NCBI GenBank assembly: GCA_037176725.1
Contig: JAZBRS010000074.1
Coordinates: forward strand, 63,926,001 to 63,990,000
Source: Posidonia oceanica
Taxonomy: Eukaryota; Streptophyta; Magnoliopsida; Alismatales; Posidoniaceae
Direction of reading: 5' to 3'
Length of the DNA stretch: 64,000 nucleotides
Position numbers and translations under genes: made by a program. The number at the start of each line of letters is the position of its first letter. Positions within the stretch are counted from its first letter, which is position 1. Of this stretch, positions 48,761-59,815 are shown one piece after another. Under the pieces are notes generated by a model, which worked only from the letters and a program-made list of their open reading frames with translations, searched no databases and was not told the origin of the DNA.

Positions 48761-48985
48761 CAGTGCCTCATGAATTATTTTAACATTTAAAACAGAGCCT
48801 CGTTCAAAAACGGCATAACATTTTTGTCGAAAAATGTGTTATAAGTTAGGGATTTCAAGCCAACAACTCCTTACTTCTCTAAACCCTAACAAGCCGCCAA
48901 CCTCCGACCCTCTCCTTCCCTCCTCAAATCACCTCGAGAGCTTGTCATTGCGTCGAATCCGGCCTCCTTCTACTCTCCTAACACA

Positions 48986-50104
48986 ATGCCGCCCAAGAAG
49001 GTCTTGTCATCTTGCCCCAAGAGGAAGCAAGCCTCAACGCCGGCCACATCCTCTTCCTCTGACGAGGAGACCACCCAGTTTTTCAACTTTGTTGACGACA
49101 ATGCTGCCAAACTTCATCACAGTCGCTACGCAAACAGGGAGGTTCTCACAGGCAGAAGGGTATTAATCCATGAGCTTCCTTCCATTGAACCTTTGTTTCA
49201 ATTTCAAAACCTTATTCCATTCTTAGCTAGCATAGGAGACTGGAAATACTATCCCCACTTAGTTTCCCACTTTTATGAAAATTTATCATCCTCTGAATAT
49301 GCCTGTGAATCATATCTGTTAGGCATAGATATTCCATTTGATGATGTTTTACTTGGCCAACTTTTGAAAATCCCTTCCTCTAGTATAGACATTTCCTTGA
49401 CTTTTGAAGAACTAGGTTGGAATTATTAGGATGTAAATAAGTCTATTTCCCTAAATAAAAGAAGTGCCTTCAAACCAAATAAACTCAATCAACTAAATAA
49501 ACAATCTAGGTTAATAGCATACATATTAGCCGCCAACGTTGTTCAAAAGAAAGGGCACCATGACGAGCTCAGTGAACTCTGTTGCAAAGCGGTCTATGCT
49601 ATAACAAATAGGATTTTGGTTAATTGGGCTAAGCTTTTGGTCCACAACATGACTCACATAAAAACAAAACTTTTCTATGGACCTTGTCTAACATACACCT
49701 ATTTGAGCATTACAATGTCCCATTATCCAATCAACCAGACCTTGCTGTGAAAGCCAAACCCTTAGGAGCCTCTGTAGTTGCAAAAATGGAACAAGCATTT
49801 GAACGTGCTAAGGCACTTAAAAGTGTTCGTCCTTCATCTTCCCAAGCCCCTGCTCCTAAGGAATCCAGTTCTGAGGAGTCTGATGAAGAAAGAGTCTCTA
49901 AGGATCAATTTGATTCCCTTCAGAAACAAAATAGATTTTATGTCTACACAATTGGATGAATACCACATTGAGTCCTCTCGCCGATTAATAGAACTCGAGC
50001 GAAAAATGGATGAGTACCACATTGAGTCCTCCCGCCGATCAACAGAACTCGAGCGCAAAATGGATGACATCATGGGCTATCTACGTGATAGATTCCCTCA
50101 ATGA
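48986..50104 (+). pseudogene. Element N env-position ORF (third ORF), broken
   Basis: From the ATG at 48986: MPPKKVLSSCPKRKQ, a basic Ser/Thr-rich start, then a core with RYANREVLTGRRVLIHELPS and LLGIDIPFDDVLLGQLLKIP. This resembles the plant family annotated as putative plant transposon protein (Transposase_32, from memory), found in the third ORF of SIRE/Maximus and Athila elements. A TAG lies at 49427, shifts near 49690 and 49940. The C-terminal end holds two copies of an 18-residue helical unit (DEYHIESSRRLIELERKM) and ends at the TGA 50102-50104. I see no clear signal peptide or membrane segment. Function unknown. Confidence 0.7.
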
Positions 50105-51150
50105 AATATATCATTATCTTCTGTTGTCTTATTGTAACTTTTATTTTCGTTGAAAATGAATCAAACTCTGATATTATACCTTAACTTTAGTTAAATGAAT
50201 GATGTATTTCATTCACCACTATGAGACTTGTGGATGGATGGCATATGAATGATGTTTTTTCATTCATTTTGGTCTTGTGTATGAAGTTATTAGTCTTACA
50301 TATGGGTGTATGATATATGAGATCAATTACATGATTCATTTCAATTAAATACTTGAAATTTGCCTATGCTTACATTGATATATCATATTGCTTTGCATGA
50401 TGTATATAGATTTCTATCCTTTTATCCATGCTTGTTGATTAAGGGATTATAATGAGTATTCTAAAAATTAGTGTATTCAAAATACTTCCTATTGGTATCT
50501 CTTAAGATAATTTTACTGCATATTGAAGGTCTATAAGTCTATATGCTTGAAGTAAGGGGGAGCTTAATGAATAGTGTCTATCATAAGTTTTAAAAAAAAT
50601 TAAATATCTTTTTAGTTGGTATCTATTACTTAAATGGTATTAGTATAATATTTGGTACATATACTAATCATGTTTTAAATATATTACCATTACTTTTGAT
50701 TCTAGATCAATGTATGACTATATTCTAGAATCTAGATCTATAACTATGATATTAATTATAAAAATCTACTATGATCTTAATAAACCTATTTTTTCAAGAA
50801 GTATACTGATTTTGTGCTTCATATGGTCGTTTTTGAAAAAGAATTGATTTTGGATAATTATAGTATGCTTATTTTTGTTTATGACCAAAAAAGAGGAGAA
50901 TTAAGGATATGCTATGAAATGCTTGAAATATATGTGTTATAAATCACCTTGCATATAAATGATAATATGCTATGAATCACATTGAGAATTAAGGACTTAT
51001 ATGAACGGTTAAATGTTAATTATTATACTATGCACATACTATAAAAAATAGGGGGAGCATACATAATAGAGTTAACACTTGGTGTCTTTGACATATTTCA
51101 GTATGCATATTGATAGAGGGAGCATATAAGTTGTAATTTTTGTTATCATC
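50105..51150 (+). other. Element N 3' UTR
   Basis: AT-rich, no coding region. Short purine tracts 'gggggagc' (50555-50562 and about 51047-51054) and 'agagggagc' (about 51114) resemble the final polypurine tract. Confidence 0.75.
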
Positions 51151-51164
51151 AAAAAGTGGGAGAT
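51151..51164 (+). other. Element N polypurine tract
   Basis: AAAAAGTGGGAGAT stands directly before the LTR start TGTTGG, as is usual in SIRE elements. Confidence 0.92.
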
Positions 51165-51686
51165 TGTTGGAAAATACTCCAAATGTATATTTTATTTTGA
51201 TGATAAATGTGATATGATTTTATATGCTTAACATGATTATTTGAGAATGATATAACATGATTCAATACTAGACGCAAAGGAAGAACAAAGTGATTACAAT
51301 CATATTCAGAGCATCCAAGAAGACTGAAATATATGCTAAAGGATAGAAAATCAGTGTGTATACAATCTGGTTATAAATGTTGTAAATTTATGTATGATTG
51401 TTTGTAAAAGATTGTAAAGTTGTCAAAAGATCTTATGAGATAAATCGATTGTATAGAAATTAAGTATATAAGATATCTAAACAGAATGGACATCAAAGTC
51501 CACAACGGCACACCGTTTTAGAATGGCGTTCTGTTCTAGTAATGGACTCTACAGTAATGGGCCGCAAGGAGTTGGACTTGAGCTAATAAGAAACGTGCCA
51601 AAACGGCACCCCATTGATGAGTGACACTGAACGGCACTCCGGTCCAGAACGGCGCTCCGTTTTGGTCGTGAGTTGGAAAAGCTGCG

Positions 51687-54637
51687 TGTAACGACCCTAA
51701 TGTCGTTACCTCTCAACCTAGCTACATTTTTTTTTAATCTTATTAGCAATCATGAACTACAGAACTAAATTCTCACAATTACTATAAAGTAGAAATAAAT
51801 AACTTACTTACCCAGAACCCTTGATGTGTGGCAGTGTGACTCATTTCCTATATACACTAGCAACTCCAGCTCCTATCCTGCACCTGCCAAAAATAGAAAC
51901 AAAGCACACGTGAGCGACCACTCAATAGGTCACCCAGCACACACCCCAGCTCGACAAACAACGTCGAGGGAACAGACGTAACTACGCCACAAACAAACAA
52001 ACACAGGCATCTCCCTCCTGGATGCCACAGTAGGGCACACATCATTGCCCACAAAGCAAACTACTAAAAACATGCATTTAAAATCATCTTTTCTCTTTTC
52101 ATTTTAAAACCATATGCATGCTCTTTCAAAATCTTTATGCACACTTGAAATAGCCACACTAGCCAAATCAAGCCTCAAAACATACAGTCTGGTCCATCAC
52201 ACTCCAAGTGCGGACTAGACAACCAACCATGTCTGAATACCCTCAATAGCATTCAGAACACACACACACAACAAAACAAACACCAAAACACAAAGCCAAC
52301 GCTGAGACACTGCTCAGCCAAACCAATGCGCCTCACTAGCGCAAGACCTACGCCCCACAAGCGCGGCCACAAGCACAACAACCACAAACACAACAAAGGT
52401 CGTCACTCGGGCCCAAGCGACGACACCTAGCCACAAGCAGTCCACCGAGGCGCTACCCCGGTGTCCCTGCACTGCTACGGTGCACCACCCTGTGGAGGAG
52501 TGAACCGTCCCGGCCAACAAGCCTCACAAAGCCGACCACACAGGAAGGCCAGTCCTGTCTCACCGCAGGACACCATAGGGAACGCCCTCTAGGCGCCCTA
52601 ACTCACAGGAAACGCCCTCTAGGCGTCCTAACTCAGTGCTCCAAACCCCTAGGCTCAGTCCACACCAAGCAGTCTCGGTACCCGTACTAACTAGGGTATT
52701 ACGTCCAGCTACCCAGAGGTCTCATACCCCCTGTGTCCGCTGCCACGATACACTATGTACAGTCAGTACCCTAGGTCCGCGGCACCCGGAACAAGCGGAG
52801 TGTCATACCTCCAAATCCAGTCGGTACCCCCAACCCGTGGACCTCAGCCTCGGCCTCGTGAACGACAATCAAGGAGTATCATACCTCCAAGATCCGATGA
52901 ACACTTACCTCAGCCTCTTGGTCTCAGGACCTCAACCTAGGCAACGCGCCCGACCAACCAAGAATGTGATCACATCCTCTGATCCCATCGACATGCCCCT
53001 TTAGTATCTTGGTCCGCCACACACAGAAAACACCGGAAAACTCTTTCCAAAACTTTTGCCAAACCCATGCCTTTTCTTTGCAAAAACTCTTTTCGAAAGC
53101 CATTTCGAAATCCTTAAAAGACAACTCAAAATACCTCAAAACACGACACCAAGCACAGCACAAAACCACGAGCTGAAGGCACAGCTCAGAACACAGCCTC
53201 GACAGCTCCGCTGTCGAGTCCAAAACCACATTACAAAACATCACACAGCTAAGAAGCAAAGGCACCCTTTAGGTATAACATTTACCCACCCAGCACCACA
53301 CACAAGCAAAACACTGGTCCCGAAGTTCCAAGGCACTTACGAAATTGAACACCCACACAAACGATGCCCAGAACATTAAGTTCTAGTGCCAAGATCTAAT
53401 CTTTGATTAACATATTCCCTAATGTCCATCTAGACCAATTAGGGAAAACCCTAGCATTCCTAGGTTATTTAGTCTTTTAATTTCTAATCCTAGCTCAAGT
53501 AGGGGTCTTGCTAATCCATTTTAGGCAATCCTAACTCATCCCTAATGATTGGCTTAATTCTCATATTGCCCTAATGTATTTTATAGAATTTCAATCACAA
53601 AAATGACAAGATTCATTTTAATTTAATAAAACTCTCCATAAAACCAACAATCAAAATCTAATCATCAACTAATAACAGGGGAACCTCTACAAGGTCCGGC
53701 CTAGCCAAGACTAGGACAAAACTTTCTGGAAAAACGTGAGACCAAAACGCTGGACCAAAACGCGGGACCAAAACGCAGGATCAAATTAAAAGTTCAGAAT
53801 TCCAGGCAGAACGCAAGAACCCAAAAAATCACCTGGTTTGGGAACTTGAACCGGTCACACCACACATACCTACAAATTTTATAAAAATATCCAAAACGAA
53901 GATCTCCAAGTCTTCTACCACATGGGACAAAAATCAAAGCATTCCAATAATCGTGGATCGAGTTATGAAAATCCAAAGCACAAGAGGTCATTCGGCCAAA
54001 AACTCAAAATAGTAAACCCACGTCCAATAAATATCCATAAAATCCACAATAAATCCCCTAAAATCATGAAATCTCTACCATGCATCCACAACATAGTAAT
54101 CTACGCATTTGCATCAATTCCAAGCAAAATTGCAAGCTAGGAAGGGGTGTGTACCTCAAAGCACACACACAGGACTTCCTTCACCACCGCCAGCAATCCA
54201 ACTCAACCTCCGGCGATCACCTCCGCTCCGGAGCTTCCCGTGGCCTCCACATGAGCTAGCTCGACCACTGGAGGAAGGTCGGAGCCCGAGACCCCTTCAT
54301 CCACCACACGGCCTCCACACACTCACACAGCTGAAGAGGCAGAGAAGAAAAATAGAGGAAAGAGGAGGAAGAAGAAGAGGAAGAAGAGGAAGAAGCCAGC
54401 CCGCTGCCACGCCTCCTCAGTCGCCGACAGCCATCCGAAATCACGAAAGGAAGAAGACTGGCTGCATGGCTGAGGCAACGGCTACCAACTATAATCCATT
54501 TATTTTTGCGCAAAAATTGCACAAAACCCCTCCTTCTTCCAACAAATTGCCAAACTTACCAAACAACTCACAAAAATCACACCAGATAATCTCGTGCTAA
54601 AATTACCTGTTAAATCCTGAAAAACTCGGATATTACA
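51687..54637 (-). mobile_element. Solo LTR G (TGTAACGACCC family) in the N 3' LTR
   Basis: Ends are TGTAACGACCC and GATATTACA, 2951 bp. Flanks are CTGCG (51682-51686) and CTGCA (54638-54642), one CG-to-CA transition apart; the 5' LTR of N is continuous at this point. It is homologous to H, F and the E LTRs in the first 300 bp. No gene is seen. Confidence 0.92.
53740..53782. repeat. 13-bp tandem repeat in LTR G
   Basis: Three copies of GACCAAAACGCNG (53740, 53753, 53766) and a start of a fourth. In LTR G this may take the place of the dyad arrays of its relatives. Confidence 0.85.
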
Positions 54638-56287
54638 CTGCATGTTCAAATGACGTTCCGGTGAATTTCGGCGCTCCATTTAACTAGCTGTTTTAGAACG
54701 TTGGTGAAGATTTTCTAGTCGTTAGAAATACACTTGGGTTGGATTATTTCCTATAAATAGGACCCATATTGGACCTCTAATGACACACCTTGATACTCCA
54801 CCAAACTAAGGTCTCATACTAGTGCAACGAGCTTCATTTCCACTTTCAAGAACTTTCCAAGCCTCCTCGAGCAACTATGCTAAATCTCTGCTTCTGTGCT
54901 TAGCAAAAAGAGGGTACAATCTGTAACTATACAATTCACCAAGGATTGTCTTCTCCGGGTTGGAGAAGGGGCAACGGGACGTTGCAAGGATTTGTTGAAG
55001 GGATTTTTCAACAAACAAGTAAGTGTATCTTTTGGTTTAAAGATTAAGGAACCTCAAGGTGATCTTGAGAGAGTGGACTAGGCCAGGATTTGGCTGAACT
55101 ACTATAATTTGTTGTTATATTAATTCATTATCTCTCTTCCTCTTTCTGTGTATGCTTTGATTATTTAGAACAACTTGAGATTCACTTGTTTATATTTAAA
55201 AGTGCAAATAGTAAACATATATTAGCTTAATCTCTATTCACCTCCCTCTAGAGAAGCCATTTGATCCAACAATGAGTACTCAATTATCTTGAGTAACTCA
55301 GTAACACGTGATCTGATTCCACATACTCACTATGCAGATCAGACTGCCAATAGTGCCTAAATGATCTATTGCATACAAAATGCTCCAACAACATACACAC
55401 ACACGCACACACTTGTCGTGTCACTCAGGCCCAAGCAACCGACATCGGCCACAAACAGTCACCGAAGTGCACTGCACTACCATAGACGAGCCATCCTGTG
55501 AAGGAGCCCATCCATCCTAGGTCCCTCCTCTCTCTATGAAGAACCCTTCAGAACTGTCCACCTTGGGACATCACCAGAAGCAAGGCACGTACATATCACG
55601 CTCTGACCAACACATAGGGTACGCACTATCGGTGTCATCAGTACCTGGGCCACCCAAGGAAAATTTAAGCCCTTGACCTTGCCAGTACACAAACATCTGC
55701 ACCCGGACCACCTAGGGACTCTCACCCCTAACCCAACTAGCACTCAACTCGAAACCTCAACCTAGGCCTCGCACATGACCTTCTAGCGGTATTAATCATC
55801 CCTAGCCCGTCACTACGATCATCCAGAACTCTTTGCTCCCGAACCTCAGCTTTAGTACTATTGTTCCACAAACCTCAACCTCCTTAGCCTCTCGATCTCT
55901 ACAAACAGAAAACAATGGAAATATCTCCCAAGATTATTCTCAATATTTCCTTAAATTATTTCGAAAACGTTTTAAACTCATATCAACCACCGATTCAAAA
56001 TACAATCCAAAAATAGGTCACAGTCTCACTGTTAGGCCAAAACCACACGTCCAATCTGCTCCCCCCATACACACCTGTGACACATGCCTATAACCCATGC
56101 CTCAAGAGTAAAACCAGAGCAGTAGAAAAACACAGCAACTTGAAATCATTCCAGAATTCACCACACAAACAAGAAAATTGCACATAACATATCAAAATGA
56201 GATTTCAAAATCATCTACCATATGCAATCGAAATCATAAAGAATCTGATATCTAAAACTCAAGATATCAATTTCAAAGCTAGCAAAC

Positions 56288-56316
56288 GTGCTCAGTGAAC
56301 AGTGTTCACCGTGAGC
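56288..56316. repeat. Dyad in LTR F
   Basis: GTGAACA-G-TGTTCAC is a perfect 7-bp inverted repeat, flanked by GCTCA and TGAGC that extend the symmetry. A single copy is seen. Confidence 0.75.
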
Positions 56317-57481
56317 TCAAGCAACTCATTTAATCAAAACTAAAGCTTATAAAATCATCTAAAAATGTTGTAAATTATCCTCACAATAAGATCTATCATG
56401 CAAAACCATTTTCACAACTCTAATTGCATTATAGAAGCTCAATGAGGCGTGTACCATGAGTCCACGCTAGCAACCCACTATCACAACGAGAACCCAACTC
56501 AACGCTAACAGTCCTCTTCGCCAGTGCACCTTATACAGTCGTTCACGCCTTCATTCAAGCACAGCCAAACCCCTAGAGCCCCATACAGAGGTCATGCAAC
56601 ACAAAGATTCACTCAATCAACCCACACGCAGAGAATAAGGAGGTGAACCCAACAAATATCTCGAGCTCAACTCACCTCAATGGACATCCACACACAGCAG
56701 AGAGAAGATCATCGACGTTAAAACTCCGGCCAAAGCTTTCTCAGGTGCCGATCAGAGCACCTCTCCTCCTCCTCAGCTCATGGATCTCCCTCTTGCACAA
56801 CTCCTCCTCTTCTTCTCAAAACAAGAACACAGAACTCTCCTCTGCTCTACTCAACTCTCTTGGCTCTCACCTCTCTCTCAATCTCTCTTCTACTCCTCCG
56901 TTCAACTGCATGCAGTGAGTGAGAAGAAAGGCAGTGCAACCACCTCTCTCAAATAGTCGTGAGATAGCAACAACATGCATGCAGCCAGGCAAATAGGTGT
57001 TAGCACTAGCTCCACGCAATCCACGCACACCAAGCACACTGTGCTCACCACCAGCACAAACACAACCCATGCACACACGATCCTCAACGCACGGCAAATG
57101 CACATACAATCTCATGCACTCAATCCAAAATACTTGAAATATCCCATGAGCATGTAATCCACTTGTGCAAGGGACCAATTAATCATTATCAATACCTCCA
57201 AGATAACCCTTCTAATTATCATTAGAATCCAATGGAACCAAGATTATTAATCACTAATCATTATAAGGATCTTTATTCAAATTATTCTTTGATAAAAACA
57301 CAATCACCAACACAAAACCAAGTGGGAAACCAATCCCCAAACCTCAGCTCATGACTCATTGAACTCTAGAAATCCCAAAACATGCCTGAAATACGCACCT
57401 CATACACGTGCATCCAACACTCACCTAAAATAAGCGCTCACAAATAGAAAAGAAAAATAAAGAGAAATTCAAGATGTTACA

Positions 57482-57699
57482 AGAAAAGATTAGGAATAAG
57501 AAGAAGAATTTAGTCAATTTCTGATAAGCAAGGGAAACAAGTATATTAACAAGCACCAAATCAACAAAATGCAGATATTAAAAATAATAGTTGTTCCAAA
57601 TAGGGAACTACACCATACTCCATAAGAAAAGAAATAAGAAAAGCAAACAACTAATTTCAAGCCAGATATTCAATATTTTCACAAAGAGTGAGCACTTAT
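57482..57699. other. Unassigned sequence between F and K
   Basis: AT-rich, nothing recognisable. If F is a simple insertion, it would be continuous with 21099-21785. Confidence 0.4.
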
Positions 57700-58951
57700 T
57701 GTTAGAATTCTAAGCTTCACTAGAGGAGGGGTGAATAGTGATTTAAAGGATAAGTGTGGATTTTAAAATACTCTTTAAATATTTTAAGCAAATTAGTAAG
57801 TAAATGAAATATGAAGATATGGATTTGAATGTTTAAACTAAAATATGTATAGAAGGGGATGAGAGGCAATGAAAATGTATACAAGTAATTTTATAGTGGT
57901 TCAGCCACCTCGACCTAGTCCACTCCCCGAGAAATCCCCTCGAGAGTTACCTTAACTTTGATCTTGTTTCGGACCAAGATCCTGCCTTACACCTTGACGA
58001 AACCACGCCAAGCACCTGCAAAAACCGCGGTAACCCTTCACGCCCCCGGAGAATAACTCACACAAGAAAACTGAAGATTACAACTCTGTTGACTCTTTTC
58101 TATATCTCCCAAAACTCTTTTGGCAAGGTGGAAATGATGGGAATGTATCTTTCTTGCTTTGGGAATCTTTCTTCACAAAATAGGAGTAGAATACTTGGAA
58201 AATGATGTGGCTTGAAGCTCTATACCATGTGTTCTATCTATGTGATGAATGGGGGTCCTATTTATAGATAAAACATGGCCCAAGTCTGTGTCTAACAGCT
58301 AGCTCAACGTTAACAAACGGCTAGTATAAAACGGTATACCGATATAAAACAGTTGACCGAAATCTCCAACTTTCAACTAAATCGGTATTCCAGTATGAAA
58401 CGGTGTTTCGATATTAATCTGAGCTGTAGACAAATACTACCAGTGTTCCGGTGAATTTCGGAGCTAAGACCCTTATGTCATGTAACGGTATTCCGTTTAA
58501 AAACGGTGTTCCGTTTTGATCCAACGGTTATATTTAAATGATATTTTGCTAATTAACCTTCTACCCAGTGAAACGGTATACCGGTAGAAATCGGTTTGCC
58601 GTTTCTAACCCAACTACTAAACTTTGAGGTTTTTCTAATTGTAGACCCTAGGTTTAGGTGAGGGTGATATCCCAACTGTTTTTGGGAAATCCGTTACATC
58701 CTTTCTCAAAGTATACTAATACAGAGATATATAAAATTACAACATAAATACATTTTGACTTGATCTCTCTTCTTGTCCTTGTGTAGTCTCTGATGCAGAA
58801 ATTTCTTTAGCTTTCTATGCTATACTTGATATTCTTCAATAATCGACTTTTCTCAGATAATCCACCTATCTTAAAAATCAACTGAATAATAATCTCAAGT
58901 AATATCAATTTGTTATCATCAAAATACATATATCACAGATATTTTTCAACA
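57700..58951 (-). mobile_element. Solo LTR K, copia SIRE-like
   Basis: Ends TGTTAGAATTC and TTTTTCAACA, 1252 bp, flanks CTTAT (57695-57699) and CTTGT (58952-58956). The minus strand around 57890-57925 matches 'gtggactaggtcgg...gaaccactataa' of the N LTR, so it is a related family on the opposite strand. No primer site or internal region. Confidence 0.78.
58258..58604 (-). promoter_or_regulatory. LTR K promoter: TATA box and paired AACGG modules
   Basis: On the minus strand TCTATAAATAGG (58258-58269) is a good TATA box. Upstream lie dyads at 58331-58343, 58401-58412, 58483-58517 (AACGGTATTCCGTT, four bases, AACGGTGTTCCGTT) and 58571-58604. Confidence 0.65.
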
Positions 58952-59324
58952 CTTGTATCTTGGTAAAAAGTGTCGACCACTCATCATCTTGTTCTGGAGT
59001 CTCCCCGTTAAATCCTTTTCCCATTTCACCTTTCAAAGCAATCCAACACTGCCATTCTTTTCTTACATTGTCCCAATAATTTTTAAATTGGGATTGAATG
59101 TATCGACAATCCATTCTTTCCTCAAACTTCCTGATGAGATTGTTGTATCCTTCTTAGCCTAGAGTTGCACTTTTCTTGTTTTTAGCTCTTGCTTCCGCTA
59201 GGCAAATGTTTAGCCATATCCTGTCATCCCATTTTGTTGTCACTTTAATCTCATCAGAGTCTTTGATTGTTTTTTCTTTGGCCTTGCCTTTCTTTTAGGG
59301 TTGAGTTGATGTCTCTGGATTCAT
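58952..59324 (-). pseudogene. Element L: PIF/Harbinger Myb/SANT-like ORF
   Basis: From the ATG at 59324 one frame runs with two stops (about 59295 and 59155). It reads WDDRIWLNICLAEARAKN, YNNLIRKFEERM and QFKNYWDNVRKEWQCWIALK, the pattern of the Myb/SANT-like DNA-binding domain of the accessory ORF of PIF/Harbinger elements. The 3' part is cut by LTR K. It could also be a host gene of the same fold, but the neighbouring transposase makes a transposon origin more likely. Confidence 0.72.
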
Positions 59325-59624
59325 CTGTAGTCTACAAGAATCCAAAAAGAATAATAAAGGAATAATATAACAACTTATAGCAGGCATAAAACGAGGTCCA
59401 CAAGGTAATATAGCAAGCATCATGAATTGGTAACAAAGGTCGGAATATACAGTGATACAATAGCAAAAGAAATACAATAGTTTTTTTCACAAATACAATA
59501 AAACTAGTGCCTATTTTGATGAGTGACAATTTGATTACGAATATTGTCACACTAGCCCCATCTCCAACTCATCTACAACATCTTGTCTTTAACCTCCATT
59601 TTCATTATTATTGTTACTAGGAGT

Positions 59625-59815
59625 ATTCAATTTTTAGTGCCTCGTCAAGAACCTTATCTTGTAGTCTTTGCTCCACAATAAAGTTGTGTATTACCATTGC
59701 AGTTATAACAATCTTCACTTACTTCAGAAATGTATATGGTGGTATATTTTGTAGAAGGGCCCGTCTTTTTTTATAACATAGAATGCATGCTCAATAATAT
59801 TCTTGTAGATGTGGA
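59625..59815 (-). pseudogene. Element L: PIF/Harbinger transposase C-terminus
   Basis: On the minus strand KNIIEHAFYVIKK (59805 on), then after a one-base shift LLQNIPPYTFLK, a stop, and VKIVITAMVIHNFIVEQRLQ. This is the end of the DDE transposase, with the conserved HNFI motif. The upstream catalytic part is missing, cut by LTR M. Confidence 0.8.

Larger units (their letters stand above)
22565..55271 (+). mobile_element. Element N: SIRE/Maximus-type Ty1/copia retrotransposon with three nested insertions
   Basis: The order is 5' LTR, tRNA-iMet primer site, gag, protease, integrase, RT, RNase H, env-position ORF, 3' UTR, purine tract, 3' LTR. Target duplication ATGAG is perfect (22560-22564 and 55272-55276). 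Removing C, E and G with their duplications leaves about 9650 bp, a normal length for SIRE/Maximus elements. Both LTRs come to 1150-1151 bp. The LTRs differ by a few percent in the parts I compared, so the insertion is not recent. Several catalytic and frame lesions make it non-autonomous. Confidence 0.92.
51165..55271 (+). mobile_element. Element N 3' LTR, split by solo LTR G
   Basis: It starts TGTTGGAAAATACTCC and ends GATCCAACA. Without G and its duplication it is 1151 bp against 1150 bp for the 5' LTR. The ATGAG target duplication follows at 55272. Confidence 0.93.
21786..57481 (-). mobile_element. Solo LTR F (TGTAACGACCC family), split by copia element N
   Basis: The left end is TGTAACGACCCTAGTCG (21786) and the right end GATGTTACA (57481). 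Without N the LTR is about 2.98 kb, close to G (2951) and the E LTRs (about 3.03 kb). Left arm 21786-22564, right arm 55272-57481. The target duplication is imperfect (AAAAA left, AGAAA right). The N break point matches a continuous sequence in homologue H near 15615-15650. Open frames in both arms are spurious. Confidence 0.8.
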
